Assembly (NCBI GenBank): GCA_964006375.1
Contig: OZ023264.1
Coordinates: forward strand, 172,272,295 to 172,336,294
Direction of reading: 5' to 3'
Length of the DNA stretch: 64,000 nucleotides
DNA from: Tillus elongatus
Lineage: Eukaryota > Arthropoda > Insecta > Coleoptera > Cleridae
The notes under the pieces are model-generated. The model worked only from the letters and a program-made list of their open reading frames with translations. It did not search any database and had not been told where the DNA came from. The first letter of the stretch is position 1, and every line of letters begins with the position of its first letter. This document shows, in pieces, positions 1 through 15,234 of the stretch. A program made the translations under genes and the position numbers.

Positions 1-442
1 CAACCAAGTGACGCTGATTGGTGTTGGCATTCCAAATCCTAATAATCTAGAGATAAAGTACAAGTAGAAGATCATTAAATACAGAGAGCTCGAGAGACAA
101 GTAAAGAGACAGTGGAGGGCAGATAGTGTCAGAGTGATTCCAATAGTCATGTCGTTAATTGGTGTGGTTCCTACGAATCTTCGAAAGAAGATTAAAAGAC
201 CAGGCCTCGGAAAGCATCTTTATAAGGTTATGAAGAAGGCGACAATACTTGCAACTGTCCACGCCGTGCGGAGATTCCCAGGAAATAAGGATGTGTCGCG
301 TTGTCATTCAGAGCCCGATAACTTGGAAAAGACTCTATCTAAGCTCAGTCCCTTTGGTATCTGAGATACCTGGGATGAGTGAATGTTCTCCCTGAGGGAG
401 CGTGAAAGGCCTTCAGGCGAAAGGCGATAATAATAATAATAA
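1..442 (+). pseudogene. 3' end of a non-LTR retrotransposon with an (ATA)n tail
   Basis: The plus strand reads LIGVGIPNPNNLE, then a stop, then KIIKYRELERQVKRQW and VRVIPIVMSLIGVVP, followed by LGKHLYKVMKKATILATVH. This is the post-reverse-transcriptase C-terminal region found in many invertebrate LINE polyproteins (YRELxxxVxRxW, IPIVxSxxGVVP, LYKxMxKAxIL). The frame has at least one internal stop and ends at about 364. The piece finishes with a short (ATA)n tail at 427-442, as expected for LINE 3' ends. The upstream part lies outside the window. The clade is not certain, and it differs from the LINE at 19-22 kb. Confidence 0.6.
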
Positions 443-1039
443 CACCACAGCAGACGAACCCCGCAACCAGAAGTCTTAGACCTTTGCGGGGGTAGCTGAC
501 ATACACACACAGACAAAGGACACCACCCATTACCATCAAAAGCCGGGTTTTCCAAATTCGAGTGAAAAAAACCGACTGTAGAATAGGGGAGTAGGTTTAA
601 CCTAAGGCCCGAGGCGGGATAATGTGCGTGCCGAAACGGAGAGCAAGAGACAGCAAGACATGTGCTAAAAGACTGCCAGATGGAAAATCGTAGGGCGGCA
701 AGAGAAAACTTTGCGAGAAACCAGAACAGGGTGGAAGGTTTCTACCCGTTCAAGGTAGCTAGTTCTACCAAAAACGATGGATCAGAAATTTCAATGAGTG
801 TGCCACAGAAATGGAGCTGGAAGAGGAAACGCAATGTGCGATTGATGCAAACCGGGCGTCGGATAGAGAAATAGATGGGATTTCGTGAAAAGCGATAGTG
901 GAGTGAACGTTTGTATGAATGTGAGGAGGATTCTATGGGTCTAAGGTCCTAAACAACCTGATCATTTTTGAGAGTGTATAGGCTTCAGGAGTTACTGTGG
1001 GGGTGACTACGACCTGACAGTGTTGTAGGACACCATGGC
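443..1039. other. No recognisable gene
   Basis: Downstream-intron sequence of somewhat higher GC than the surroundings. Short open frames exist (for example 662-874, plus strand) but match no family I know. Confidence 0.5.
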
Positions 1040-1190
1040 CTAAAGCCTTCGGACGGGACGGCAGGGACTTTGGCCCCAAGATCGTAAGCTAGATAGTAAG
1101 CTGTCTGAATACGGTACTCGAACCCGCCACCTCCTAGTCCAAATCTAGAAGTTACTTACCTCGCGAACTGGGATATTCGGCCTGTCTAGT
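1040..1190 (-). repeat. Possible tRNA-derived SINE fragment
   Basis: Read on the minus strand, the segment has a B-box-like GGGTTCGAGTACC at about 1120-1135, preceded by a possible anticodon arm (CTAG stems around a 7-base loop) and a weak A-box-like stretch. A T-arm with four of five pairs can be drawn. It is too diverged for a functional tRNA, and no poly(A) tail was located. Confidence 0.35.
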
Positions 1191-1261
1191 TGTTGTACAT
1201 CTATACTAAAGTTATCACGTGCAAAATTTAGCTAAAATAAATTGTGGAACAAAACACTTAC

Positions 1262-1421
1262 ACATTATCTTTAACTCGACAATATTACTATCACCATCTC
1301 CTTCAACATTCGAGGCAACGCAGGAATAATTTCCCGCTTGATTCCTTGTAACTCCCTGAAGTGCCAAATCGCCGCTGCTCATGATTACACCGCCCTTTTG
1401 GTTGTGCTGCATTACTTGACC
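1262..1421 (-). CDS. side-like: Sidestep-like receptor, internal exon (second half of the same Ig domain)
   Basis: This 160-bp exon follows the acceptor ctatttttcag and reads GQVMQHNQKG onward for 53 codons plus one base, ending at a perfect GTAAGT donor. It carries the F-strand motif NQAGNYSCVASNVEGDGDSN, so the second disulphide Cys is about residue 34. The split last codon (T plus the next exon) would be Tyr if the next exon starts AY, giving the LKIMY junction expected before the next Ig domain of Sidestep proteins. Joined in phase to the exon at 62662-62792 it gives WKHN-GQVM, the contiguous C-to-D strand region of one Ig domain. There is no start codon here: an in-frame Met occurs at 1412 but is internal. 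No frameshift or stop is present. Confidence 0.87.
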
Positions 1422-1630
1422 CTGAAAAATAGGTTAACTAGTGTAACACCTTTACACAGTGCTTGCATTATAATGCTATACGAAAACCATAAATTTGTAA
1501 AGACAAAATTATACAGGGTTTAAAAATGTGTGGAATATATTATATAATAATTCGAAAAGTACCAAACTTTTTTTTGACACTTGATATATTGATGTACTTA
1601 AATTTAATACTCTGTTGACAAGTAAAAAAC

Positions 1631-3078
<1,448 letters not shown>

Positions 3079-3086
3079 AGTATGTT

Positions 3087-3420
3087 TAACTATATGGCTC
3101 ATAAATAATACCAACATTTTTATTTCAAATGAAACACCCTGGATGTTTATGCGTTTTATGAATTTACATTTAATTTAAAGTACAATGGTACTTGAAGTTT
3201 TTTCCTATCTTTATTCAATACTGAAAAACATGGTTGTTAAAAACAATTTTCAAAAATTGTTAATATTTCGAAAAATAGGGAACATTTTTTTTTGACACTT
3301 GGTACATTGATGTATTTAAGTTCAATACACTTTTGACAATTAAAAAGGTATGTGTAACTATACAGGGTGGCTGAGAAATAATACCAACTTTGTTATTTTA
3401 CATGGATCACTCTATATATT
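3087..3420. repeat. Two direct copies of a CAGGGTGGCT-type transposon terminus
   Basis: A segment containing AAATAATACCAAC occurs at 3087-3135 and again at 3359-3415. The second copy begins TACAGGGTGGCTGAGAAATA, as at the ends of many insect Tc1/mariner elements. No transposase lies between them. Confidence 0.45.
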
Positions 3421-3764
3421 TTGCAGATTCTAATAAGATTTAAAAGATAAATTCAATGAAGTAAGATTTGTTGTTTATTCATCTACGTAAACGGAATTAT
3501 GGGTTTCATGCTACAATTTCAAAGTGTGTGCATAATATCACATAACACAAAAAACAAATTATCGATATTAAACAAGTAAAAATTATATTTAGTTACTTTA
3601 TGAGATTAAGTGAGTGGTGGACGTGCCGCCACCTAGTTGCGGAACCAAGTAGTATGTTATCACGCCAGCTCCAAATAACACAAAGTGTTAAAAAATAGAG
3701 ACTGTATACAAACAACTAACAATTTAGAAAATTGTCAGCCCTGGCCCATTTCTACCCTAATATA

Positions 3765-3873
3765 GGGAAAAAGTATGTAAGGCTAGATGCATTCTCGCAA
3801 CAATTAGAACCCTAGACCGGTCTACAATTCTAATTGTTGCCAGAATGCATCTAGCCTTACATACTTTCTCCCC
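3765..3873. repeat. Near-perfect 45-bp-stem hairpin
   Basis: GGGAAAAAGTATGTAAGGCT... (3765-3809) is the near-exact reverse complement of 3828-3873, with only a few mismatches. The 18-base loop itself contains the palindrome TAGACCGGTCTA. It could be a small foldback element or a source of hairpin RNA; no flanking duplication is visible. Confidence 0.75.
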
Positions 3874-5260
3874 GGTCTACGGTCAAAGCAAAGACGGTCC
3901 ATCGGCCGGAAATGTCTTGGCCAAGAGTTTAGCGGATTTAAAGGTAATAATCCTCATGGACGTTTTGCAGAAAGGAAGAACGATCACGTAGCAGTACTAG
4001 AGTTAACTATTGGACCGATATGATAACAAATTGAAGAATACACGGCCCCATTTTGCCAATAAAAAGTGCTGTTTCATCAACAAAAATTATTTTGCGTGTT
4101 TTTGATTTTCTGTATGATAAATGGACATGCCATTTTTTTTTATCGTGTAAACGATTCAAGATACGGATAAATTTCAAGAGACAAAAAACTTGTAGTTTTA
4201 GTTTATTTATCTCAAAATAATATACAAATCATATTGCAGTCAGTGGCGTACATTTTTATGTCATTAAATTTTGTTGAGGTGCTCCCCCTAACGCCAATGG
4301 ACTTAACAATCTGAATCTAATTAGGGACAAATCAGCCCATCAATAATACAAACAACGCTGCCAAATTTCAAAACAATCGGTGAGGAGATTTTGAATAATT
4401 TTAAAAAATCGTTATTTTACAAAAAAATTTAACGCCTAGTATCTTGGAAACAATGCATTTTAGCACCTGTGTTTATGGAAACTTTTTTTCATAAGATGAC
4501 CTGGGAAATCAACCCCTTTAATATTGTCCCATATTTTTTAAACACCCTGTATAAACCCTACACTTGGAGCCTTTTCCGCATCCATCTAACTGGCTACATG
4601 TTTTACGGCTTATTTATTTAAACATTTACAGAAGGAAGTGGAGTTTTGCACAGACACGTGAGGATGATAGGATAGAAGCAAGACGTATTTATTCTTGATG
4701 TTTACTCTTGGTCTCGTTTTCTTAAGACAGGCGTGGCAGACTAGAGAAATAGTACAGTTTCTAGTAGAACAAAGTAAACCTATCATGTCGCAGGATCCTA
4801 AACGGGTAGTCCTAAATTCAATAAAGCCAAGTCACGTCTTCGGGAAAATATACTGCTCGAAGTGTCGAAGAAACATCGAAGGAGGACGCATAGCAAAGAA
4901 ACAATTGCTCAGAATTCCTACGTATATGTCTCATAGAATCGTTTTAATACCGTTTAAATGAATGTATCCATTTCTCTTAGTCTGGTACTATGTCAGGGGA
5001 CGCGTCTGAGAAGTGTGGCTTGTGATGCGGCACACCTCTTTGCCTACTCCAGCGAAAAGTGAATTCCTCGATCCATCGCATCAACCTCTCCAACAGGATA
5101 CGTGCGGTGGAGATGAAAAAATAGGAGTTTAAGTAATGCTGGAATTTTATACAGTTTAAAATAGAGTGGGTAATGTATGTAAACAGTTGAAGTTTTCCAC
5201 TACCCCAAATGCTGACAGCATACTGTGATGTAATATAGAGCGTGTCCCAATATTAGGCAG
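3874..5260. other. Unassigned intron sequence
   Basis: No gene was recognised. CAGTGGCGTA at about 4247 and CACCCTGTATA at 4548 look like transposon termini (hAT-like and mariner-like). A minus-strand stretch near 4090 reads KIIFVDETALFIG, faintly like the first-Asp region of a mariner transposase, but it is too short to call. TACAGGGTGAGTCAA at about 5261 is another mariner-like terminus. Confidence 0.35.
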
Positions 5261-5513
5261 CATGTACAGGGTGAGTCAACAATTGAATAAAGTTAGTTTG
5301 TCGTTTATGCGTGCCCTCTTTGAATAAATTGCATATATTATATGGTTACCAAGTGTGCGTATTTTGAAATTATTTTGGAATTCACAGACTATGTCAAAAA
5401 AGCAAGGAAGCAGAAAAGGATTTTTTATGGAACACTATGGAAATTATTTGATTTTTGATGTACGTTTAAATCTAAAAAATTTTATTACACGTTTGACATA
5501 TGTAAAATTTATA

Positions 5514-7148
<1,635 letters not shown>

Positions 7149-7225
<77 letters not shown>
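7149..7225. repeat. (TA)n microsatellite, about 77 bp
   Basis: (TA)n directly abutting the end of the long-inverted-repeat element that starts GTGTGTCCCCGG at 7226. Confidence 0.95.
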
Positions 7226-7228
<3 letters not shown>

Positions 7229-7714
7229 TGTCCCCGGATCGACGCATGGATATGTGAAAGAGAAGGTAATTTTTTGAGTTAAAACTTTATTTTCTGCGAA
7301 CAAGCCCTGCTTGAATAAAAAATAATTTGGGTCATAATTTTTATTTTCAAAAATCACGTATGTCTTGCAAATTTGGAAATAACTGATTTTTGAGATTAGT
7401 AAAGTGCCTTTTCTCTAGGAGTTATGAAAAAATGTTATTAAGAAAAGATGATGGGCACGAAAAACTGAGCAGGAATACAAAATTGTAACATCCTAGACCT
7501 ACTTGGATATTTTGAAAATCTGAAAACAAATAGTATGCTGTGGAAGCGATACAAATAAAATAATGTTTTGACAGCAAAAATAGCTAATTGTAATTATTGC
7601 CGTAGCTGTGCGCTAAAACTGATCGAATCTTAACTTTGAAATATGGAATGGGTCTACTATTCACTATTTTCAAGAACTTTTGTGATATATATATATTTAT
7701 ATATAAATAAATAG

Positions 7715-7840
7715 AACTTTTCATGCTCTGATGACGGTAACATTGTTAGTGGAACGATCGTCAGGTCTTCAAAAAAATGTGTTGTGGTCATTTGGGTTCT
7801 CCAAGCGTACTCTTCAGTAAGGAGGGTGCGTGTAATGAAA
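7715..7840 (+). mobile_element. Penelope-like element terminal repeat (pLTR) fragment
   Basis: It shares the ribozyme-like core plus the TGTGTTGTGGTCATTTGGGT and TTCTCCAAGCGTACT blocks with the ends found near 54.1 and 54.5 kb. No reverse transcriptase or GIY-YIG coding sequence is attached. Confidence 0.55.
7725..7766 (+). ncRNA. Hammerhead-ribozyme-like motif
   Basis: CTGATGA at 7728-7734 is followed by a small stem (GGTAA facing TTAGT), then GGAAC-GATC-GTC at 7751-7762. GTC is the expected cleavage triplet, inside a minimal stem III typical of hammerheads in Penelope-like elements. The core GAAA is changed to GGAA, so this copy is probably inactive. Confidence 0.45.
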
Positions 7841-8060
7841 ATTATGCGAAATATCAAAGTAGGCTTAGGATTTTAAGGTTTTGTAATTATACTCATTTTT
7901 GCTTTCCGACCATCTTTTCTTAATAACATTTTATCATATCTCCTAGAGAAAAGGCACTTTTCTAGTGTAAAAACATGTTTTTTGTGAATTTACATACTTG
8001 ACATACTTGATATTTGGAAGTTAAAATTATGACACAAATCATTTGTTTTCAATATGTACG

Positions 8061-9244
8061 CGCTAGTTAATACACTGTTTTTTTTTTCTTAAAACATATA
8101 ATCCAACAGCAAAGTACAGCGTCGTTAGGACTAAAAAAAATATGAGGTTATTGGTTCGAACATATTAGACTGTAGGCAACTTAGCGATGGATTGGATGTT
8201 TGGTTGTAGTTGGTTATAGTTGATTTTGGCAAGCTGGTTGTGGGTGGCTGTTTGGTAGTCATTCGTTGGTTGGAGTTAATTATCGTTCGTCGGTTATGCG
8301 TTACCGATCAAATAGATGTATCATGGTTGTGGCCGGAAATGAAAATCCTCCCCTGATTTGACCTGACTTGACCTGATAACGTCACAGTATATCTGCCACA
8401 AGCAGCCCAATACCTGTTCGCGGACGTGATCGTAAATCAGCTATGAAAGCTAAAGTAACTGAAATGATACTTTATATGTAGCTATAAATGGTGTAGATAA
8501 ATTTCTGTTGTGAATTTTGAGTAATTTGATTCGCAGAATTTTGAGTTTTTTCCAAATTAAAAAAAAAATGTAAAAGAAACGAATCAAAACGACTTAAGTA
8601 GTTAATGCCCGACAAAGATAGAGTGGTTAGCTGCCATGCGTAGAGTGATATATACTACAAACAATAATACAAATAACACGGATAAAACATACAGCCCGAA
8701 GTAGCAATCGAGAAATTTTAGCCACTAACCGTTGTCAAACGTTTTCAACAACATGACGTTACGCGAAAGGAAATCCAGCATCAAGCTTACTCTCGCACGC
8801 ACAATGACAGATGACGTAACATTAAAAATGTGTGATTGTAAAAGTTATTGTTTTTAAGTGGGAGATTCGATACATTTTTAAAATATACTATATTTAACCC
8901 CAATTAGAGTTTCAGCCTTAGAATTTAGCACATAGCAGAACGGTTAAGGCTTACGAAAAGCAATAAATGATTTTTTACGGAACTATCGTTTTCATAAAGA
9001 AAATATGACGTTTTTGCTAAATCATGACAGGAAAAGCTTCACAATATGAGAAGATATGAAGGAATGAATAAATATTGTAAACAAAATAGGTTTACGTCTC
9101 TATAAAAATGATTTTGAAGAGTTTGTTAATTTTGTAATTAATAGTTTGCTTGGTTCACTTAGGATATAATACCGCGTAAACAATATTTATTAACCAGCGC
9201 TGGTAGTGGCAGAGTATCCTCCAAATACGCGTGGGGTAGACTAA
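8061..9244. other. No gene recognised; TTGG-rich patch
   Basis: A degenerate TGGTTG/TTGGT-rich stretch lies at 8180-8300, and TGACCTGACTTGACCTGA-like repetition at about 8357-8378. Nothing else was recognised. Confidence 0.5.
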
Positions 9245-10260
9245 TCGCCTAACACGCGTGCGGCCCGGGATCTATCATCGCCGGATGCACAATGCAAATG
9301 TATCGTTTTGTTTTGTTTCATTAACTTGGCGAATATTTGGTTCTATCATCGTGGGATGCACATGCAACTTTTTGTTTTGTTTCTCTAACTTGGTGAATAT
9401 TTGATAGAAACGATAGTGTCCAGATTTCATACATTCGGACCACGTAGTAGTAGCAGTGGCGGGGAGGCCAACGCCAAGCAAGTAGGCCATCATGGGCCCT
9501 TTTTGCCAACCCCAGCAACCATGCTCTACTCCTCCTCGGTTCCGTCGCCAAACCGCCTCGACCTCGAGATGAAGGCCGTGACGGTCTTCAATTGGACGGT
9601 ACTTACCTGATTCCTCTACAGAGTCCTCGATTCGAACAATTCTGCTCGAAGACTCCCAAAAGCCTCGCATTCGCACAGGTAGTGGTAGGACGTTTCCTCA
9701 TCCTCGCCGCATTTCTGGTAAATGGGATCCCTCTCTACGCCTATCAATGTGAGGTGTCTTCTAAGGGCGCAGTGGTCTGTGAGCACCACAAGGATGCGGC
9801 GAAGCGTAGGTCGACTCCTTCCGAGTATCCAGACAGCCTTATCTCTGTCCGACCGCTCCACAAAGTCCCTCGCCTGCCTGCAGCCATCAACCGACCCCCA
9901 GTGCCTCTTCATTGCTTCCTCGGTCCACCAGAGACCCTCTTCCTACTTATACCTATCGCCGGCTCCGGGCCACAGAACTGCCGCCGGTAACCAAGCCTTG
10001 CGAGAATATTCGCGACCTCATTCCCCGCCACGCCACAGTGTTCCGGAACCCACACTAGTTGCACCTCCTTTGTCCTGGCTAGTCCTTTGAGGGCGTCAGC
10101 GCACTCCTGAACCAGTGTAGACCTGATTCTGGCCGCGCAGACTGCCCGGAGGACTGCCTGGCTATCCGAGTAGATGTACACACATTTCTCGGGACTCCTC
10201 TTCACATCCTGTCTATTGGCCACAGACAGGATACATTCGGACCAAGATCTCATTTTTATA
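9245..10260 (-). pseudogene. LINE fragment with RNase H and CCHC-like tail
   Basis: Minus-strand reading gives an RNase H segment (CVYIYSDSQAVLRAV, then VQLVWVPEHCGVAGNE), followed in another frame by ALRRHLTLIGVERDP and a Cys/His cluster, QKCGEDEETSYHYLCECEAF. This order (RNase H, then a Cys-His tail) is typical of R1/LOA/I-type LINEs. The copy lacks endonuclease and reverse transcriptase, is broken by at least two frameshifts (near 9910 and 9650), and the last catalytic Asp of RNase H is Asn (GNEVAN). It is 5'-truncated near 10260 and unrelated to the LINE at 19-22 kb. Confidence 0.75.
9268..9405. repeat. Tandem duplication of about 65 bp
   Basis: Two imperfect copies each contain TATCATCG, GGATGCACA, TTTTGTTTTGTTTC and AACTTGG(C/T)GAATATTTG. 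They lie in the 3' region of the RNase H-type LINE fragment, as in LINE 3' UTRs with short tandem repeats. Confidence 0.7.
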
Positions 10261-10551
10261 TAAACCGCCTGGGTAACTTTGCCACCCTCAAGTCTAAAAT
10301 AATAATTTTCAGCACACGTCTTCTTATTATTAATAAAAAAAAAGATCATTTTTTAAAACACTTTTTTTGCTGTTGGAAAAACCGGTTCGATTGGGTTGAC
10401 TAAAACGAAACCGTTGTATGCAGGAGGAATAGACCGGTTTGGTCCTAGTTTTGACTCTTCACTATGCCACACCTATGCGTCAACAAACCGACTTGAAGGC
10501 AGGCACTACCACACAATGCAATGTAAACAGCGGAAAGCGCCATTTTTGATA

Positions 10552-11188
10552 ACGAAAGTAGAAATCTTGTACAATTCAAACCCACCAAGTCACAGTCTTG
10601 CTTTCTTTTTCATAAGAAATACACCAGCCCTAGACCCATCACAATAAACAACCAATTTATTCATAGTAATGAGTCCTTTTCACTTGTTGGCATTTCTGTG
10701 GATCGAAATTTCAATTGGCACCAACGTGTCACATCAATTGCAGAAGCGGCTGCTTAGAAATTAGGTTTCCTCTTCCGGGCTCGTTAATACTTTTCACCAG
10801 CTAATCTCTATACCTTATATACTTCACAAATAAGACCAAAGCTCGAATACTGCTTCCACATCTGGGGTGTTGCTGCCGCTTCTACACTCGCTATCCTGGA
10901 CTCCATTCAGAAGAGAGCTATACGTCTCATCGGTGACCCTACCCTCACCCAAGGGTTGCCATCTGTTGCTCACCGACGTGCCGTTGGTGTACGGGCACTG
11001 CACAGAGGAGCTTTCTTCCATAGTTCCTCCACCTGCTGCCCCCAACAGATATACCAGGGGAACAAAGCGAATGCACCCTTTTAATGTCCAGGTTACCAGA
11101 CCGAGAACATCTTGTTATGCCCGCTCTTTTGTCCCGATGACTTCCAAGTTGTGGAATTCCTTGCCGGTACATGTTTTGCCTTCTAAAA
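10552..11188 (+). pseudogene. LINE family J, decayed 3' fragment
   Basis: Plus-strand homology to the C-terminal third of the 1008-aa LINE protein at 19396-22422, from the region just after RT (GSRNLVQFN, here diverged) to WNSLPVHV. It has in-frame stops (for example in KK*LGFL and FRAR*) and a deletion near 10995 that removes the FYRYLHGH region. It ends at TTGCCTTCT without the usual 3' end, so it is truncated on both sides. Confidence 0.85.
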
Positions 11189-12514
11189 CGTAACTGTTCT
11201 ATGATTACACAGCTTCCGTGTATACACAGTACAGCAAAAAAACTGTGGGAAGAAAACTGCCAGTCTCTAATTAGCGGTGTTTTGTACGCAAAATTACTAT
11301 TGGGGAATAGGTTTAAAGGCGTATGTTTATATAATGCCCTACTTAACTGATTCTATAACCATCTCAAAATCATACAAGCCCAAAATCTTGAGGTACTTTT
11401 TCTTAGGCTTGAGAACCGTTTTGTTGTTATGTAACCTTCGTGTGTCTTTATGCAATATTTCTATTTGCCGGTCCCTTAGTCTATAAAACGTTTTATTTCA
11501 CACTATAAATGCACACATAGGTTTCCTTGAACTGTTCTCAATTTTAAGACTATGAACATAAAGGATTATTGTCTAGAGCTTTTGCTCGAAGCATATCTCA
11601 TCTTGAGTTTACTATTATTTTCTATTGTGTTACATTCTTGCAACCACAAACGGTTTGTATACAGCAAATTTACAATCAGGCATTACCGCCGCTCAGACTA
11701 TGAATACTATAATTCTTATCGTCACAATGTAGAAACTGTACATTATACATACATTACCACGTTATTAGAAGCACACAACATGGATCATAATCTAGATTTA
11801 CGTCTGCATGTACGACTGGCCAACACCTCCGCCTGAATTACGCTGGAATTCCTGAAACCCTAGACACGTCCAAAGCTTCAGTTGTAATTACAGAGCGCTG
11901 TAGTTGCTCTTCCTCTCTGATATAATAAACAGAAAGAGCGGACATGATACTCGTAATGGTTTTCGGTGCGATTTAGGTCGTGGCGCTTGTGCCACCTCTT
12001 TTTCCAGCACACTCGTAACAATGAGTCGTAGAGAGAGATGGAGATATACTGTGAAGTTGGTCCATTCGCACTTCCAGGGTAGTATTTCAGATTGTGCTAC
12101 TCTGGAATTACTGTTGAAGTTCCCTACGACTAAACTTCGTTTATTAATTGTAGTTGCGGCCTCTTGTAGATAAGTATGTGGTCTCCAAGTCGAGATAAAA
12201 GACAAACAAGGCGACAGTGTTCCTGGTAAATACCGTACATACGTCTCTCTTATTCTATCTTTCTCTTGTTCCATCTTGCTGCGACTTTTAATAAAAAGGA
12301 ATTTGCGCGCCTGCAAAAATGGAGCTATTTTGTGCCGGTTCTTGTTTTACTTTATTGTACTGTTTTACTGGTTACCTTGTATTTACCTGCTTCCTCAAAT
12401 AAGGAGAAGGGAACTTACCTTAAAGACTCTTTGGCCTTTTTGCTTATTTACTTTCAAACATAAATGTGTTTGACCGATTGATAGTTTTTATCTAAGTAAA
12501 AAATACACTAATAT
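11189..12514. other. No gene recognised
   Basis: Several open frames of 65-142 codons exist (for example 11888-12316 minus), but none shows a domain, signal peptide or codon pattern I can defend. Confidence 0.5.
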
Positions 12515-13894
<1,380 letters not shown>

Positions 13895-14044
13895 CCTTGG
13901 TTATTTCGATTGGTATCAGCATTCCCTATACCTAAGTCCCATCGATTTGAAGGTATTTAAACATTATTTGCGATAAGAAATGATAAGAGTAAATCAATAT
14001 TAGGGATTATAAAGAGATTTGTGTGTTATCACTTCACAATAAAT

Positions 14045-14462
14045 GTTAGAAATTTGCACCGTTCACTTCGAGGCGATTGATGGCTCTTTTAATTATGGTA
14101 CCCGTGGCTCGAGAAAGGTAATCTTGCTTCATTACGTTGAAGGCCTCTAATACTCTAGCTATCATATATTGTTTTGTAGTAGGTGGTTCCTGGTAAATTT
14201 GTTCTTAATGCACGCCCAAATACTAACATCTAGTGGACTCAAGTCTGGTGAGCAAGCCGGCCAACGATGAGGACCACCGTTAGCTATCCATCTGTCTTCA
14301 AATGTTTCCTGGAGTAGGTCGCTTACTATCTGTGAGTTGTGTAGTGAAGTTCCATCTTGTTGATACCAAACTTCTGCAGCTTCGTGTTCATGCACGGAGT
14401 TCAGCGCTGGTATTACTACTTGCTGCAGAATAGGACAATATCCAGGACCCATGAATACTGCA
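14045..14462 (-). pseudogene. DD41D mariner-superfamily transposase, C-terminal remnant
   Basis: Minus-strand reading shows VWYQQDGTSLHNS (second catalytic Asp), then RWPACSPDLSPLDVSIW (third Asp in PLD), with 41 residues between the two Asp. It continues, after a break near 14160, into ARVLEAFNVMKQ and AINRLEVNGANF, the usual end of these transposases. The N-terminal DNA-binding region and first Asp are missing; the remnant is cut near 14462, about 25 bp from the inserted TA-core copy. Confidence 0.8.
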
Positions 14463-14487
14463 CGTTTAGAATTTGTTCTAACCTTTT

Positions 14488-14824
<337 letters not shown>

Positions 14825-15234
14825 GCGTTTCTTATCGCAAATATGCCTCTTTATAGTGAAGTGATAACACACAAATCTCTTTGTTCCCTAATAATGCTTT
14901 AATCTTATGACATTTTGGACGAAACACTCCATTCTTAGAAATTGCATAGTAGTATTCTGATTATGTAAGGAGTTTATCTGTGTTTGTGTGGAAATTTCTT
15001 TGCAACCACACGACATCTTCTGTTAATAATTCGATTATACTCCTCGTAAATAAAAGTTATATTCTAAAGCCCTCGCATATTTTACTTATGTCGGAAGACG
15101 ACGTTTAAAGTTTTTATCTCATAGGCAACCTGATAAACTGACTAATAATTATTTCTTGTCGCAAATAATGTTCAAATATCTTTATATCGGTGGGGCCTAG
15201 GTATGGAGAATGCTGATACAAATCGAAAGAACAA

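Larger units (their letters stand above)
7226..8060. mobile_element. Long-inverted-repeat element interrupted by Penelope-like sequence
   Basis: The left arm includes AAAGTGCCTTTTCTCTAGGA and ATGTTATTAAGAAAAGATG (7400-7455). The same text returns inverted at 7900-7965, and the match continues outward through TCATAATTTTTA-type sequence to about 8055. The outer left end (GTGTGTCCCC) lies next to (TA)n, consistent with TA insertion. The middle (about 7640-7860) holds a Penelope-like end. No transposase remains. Confidence 0.6.

Noticed and set aside
1215..1412. Reading the Ig segment as a small gene starting at Met 1412
   Set aside because: Splice acceptor and donor, phase match with 62662-62792 and Ig domain logic show it is an internal exon.
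4041..4130. Minus-strand KIIFVDETALFIG as a possible transposase first-Asp region
   Set aside because: Too short, and the sequence around it does not continue into recognisable transposase text.
9592..10090. Plus-strand frames of 120-130 codons across the RNase H fragment
   Set aside because: The minus strand shows clear RNase H and Cys-His motifs; the plus-strand frames are antisense shadows.
11888..12316. 142-codon minus-strand open frame
   Set aside because: No domain, motif or codon-use signal; the opposite strand is equally open over part of it. Length alone is not enough in this sequence.
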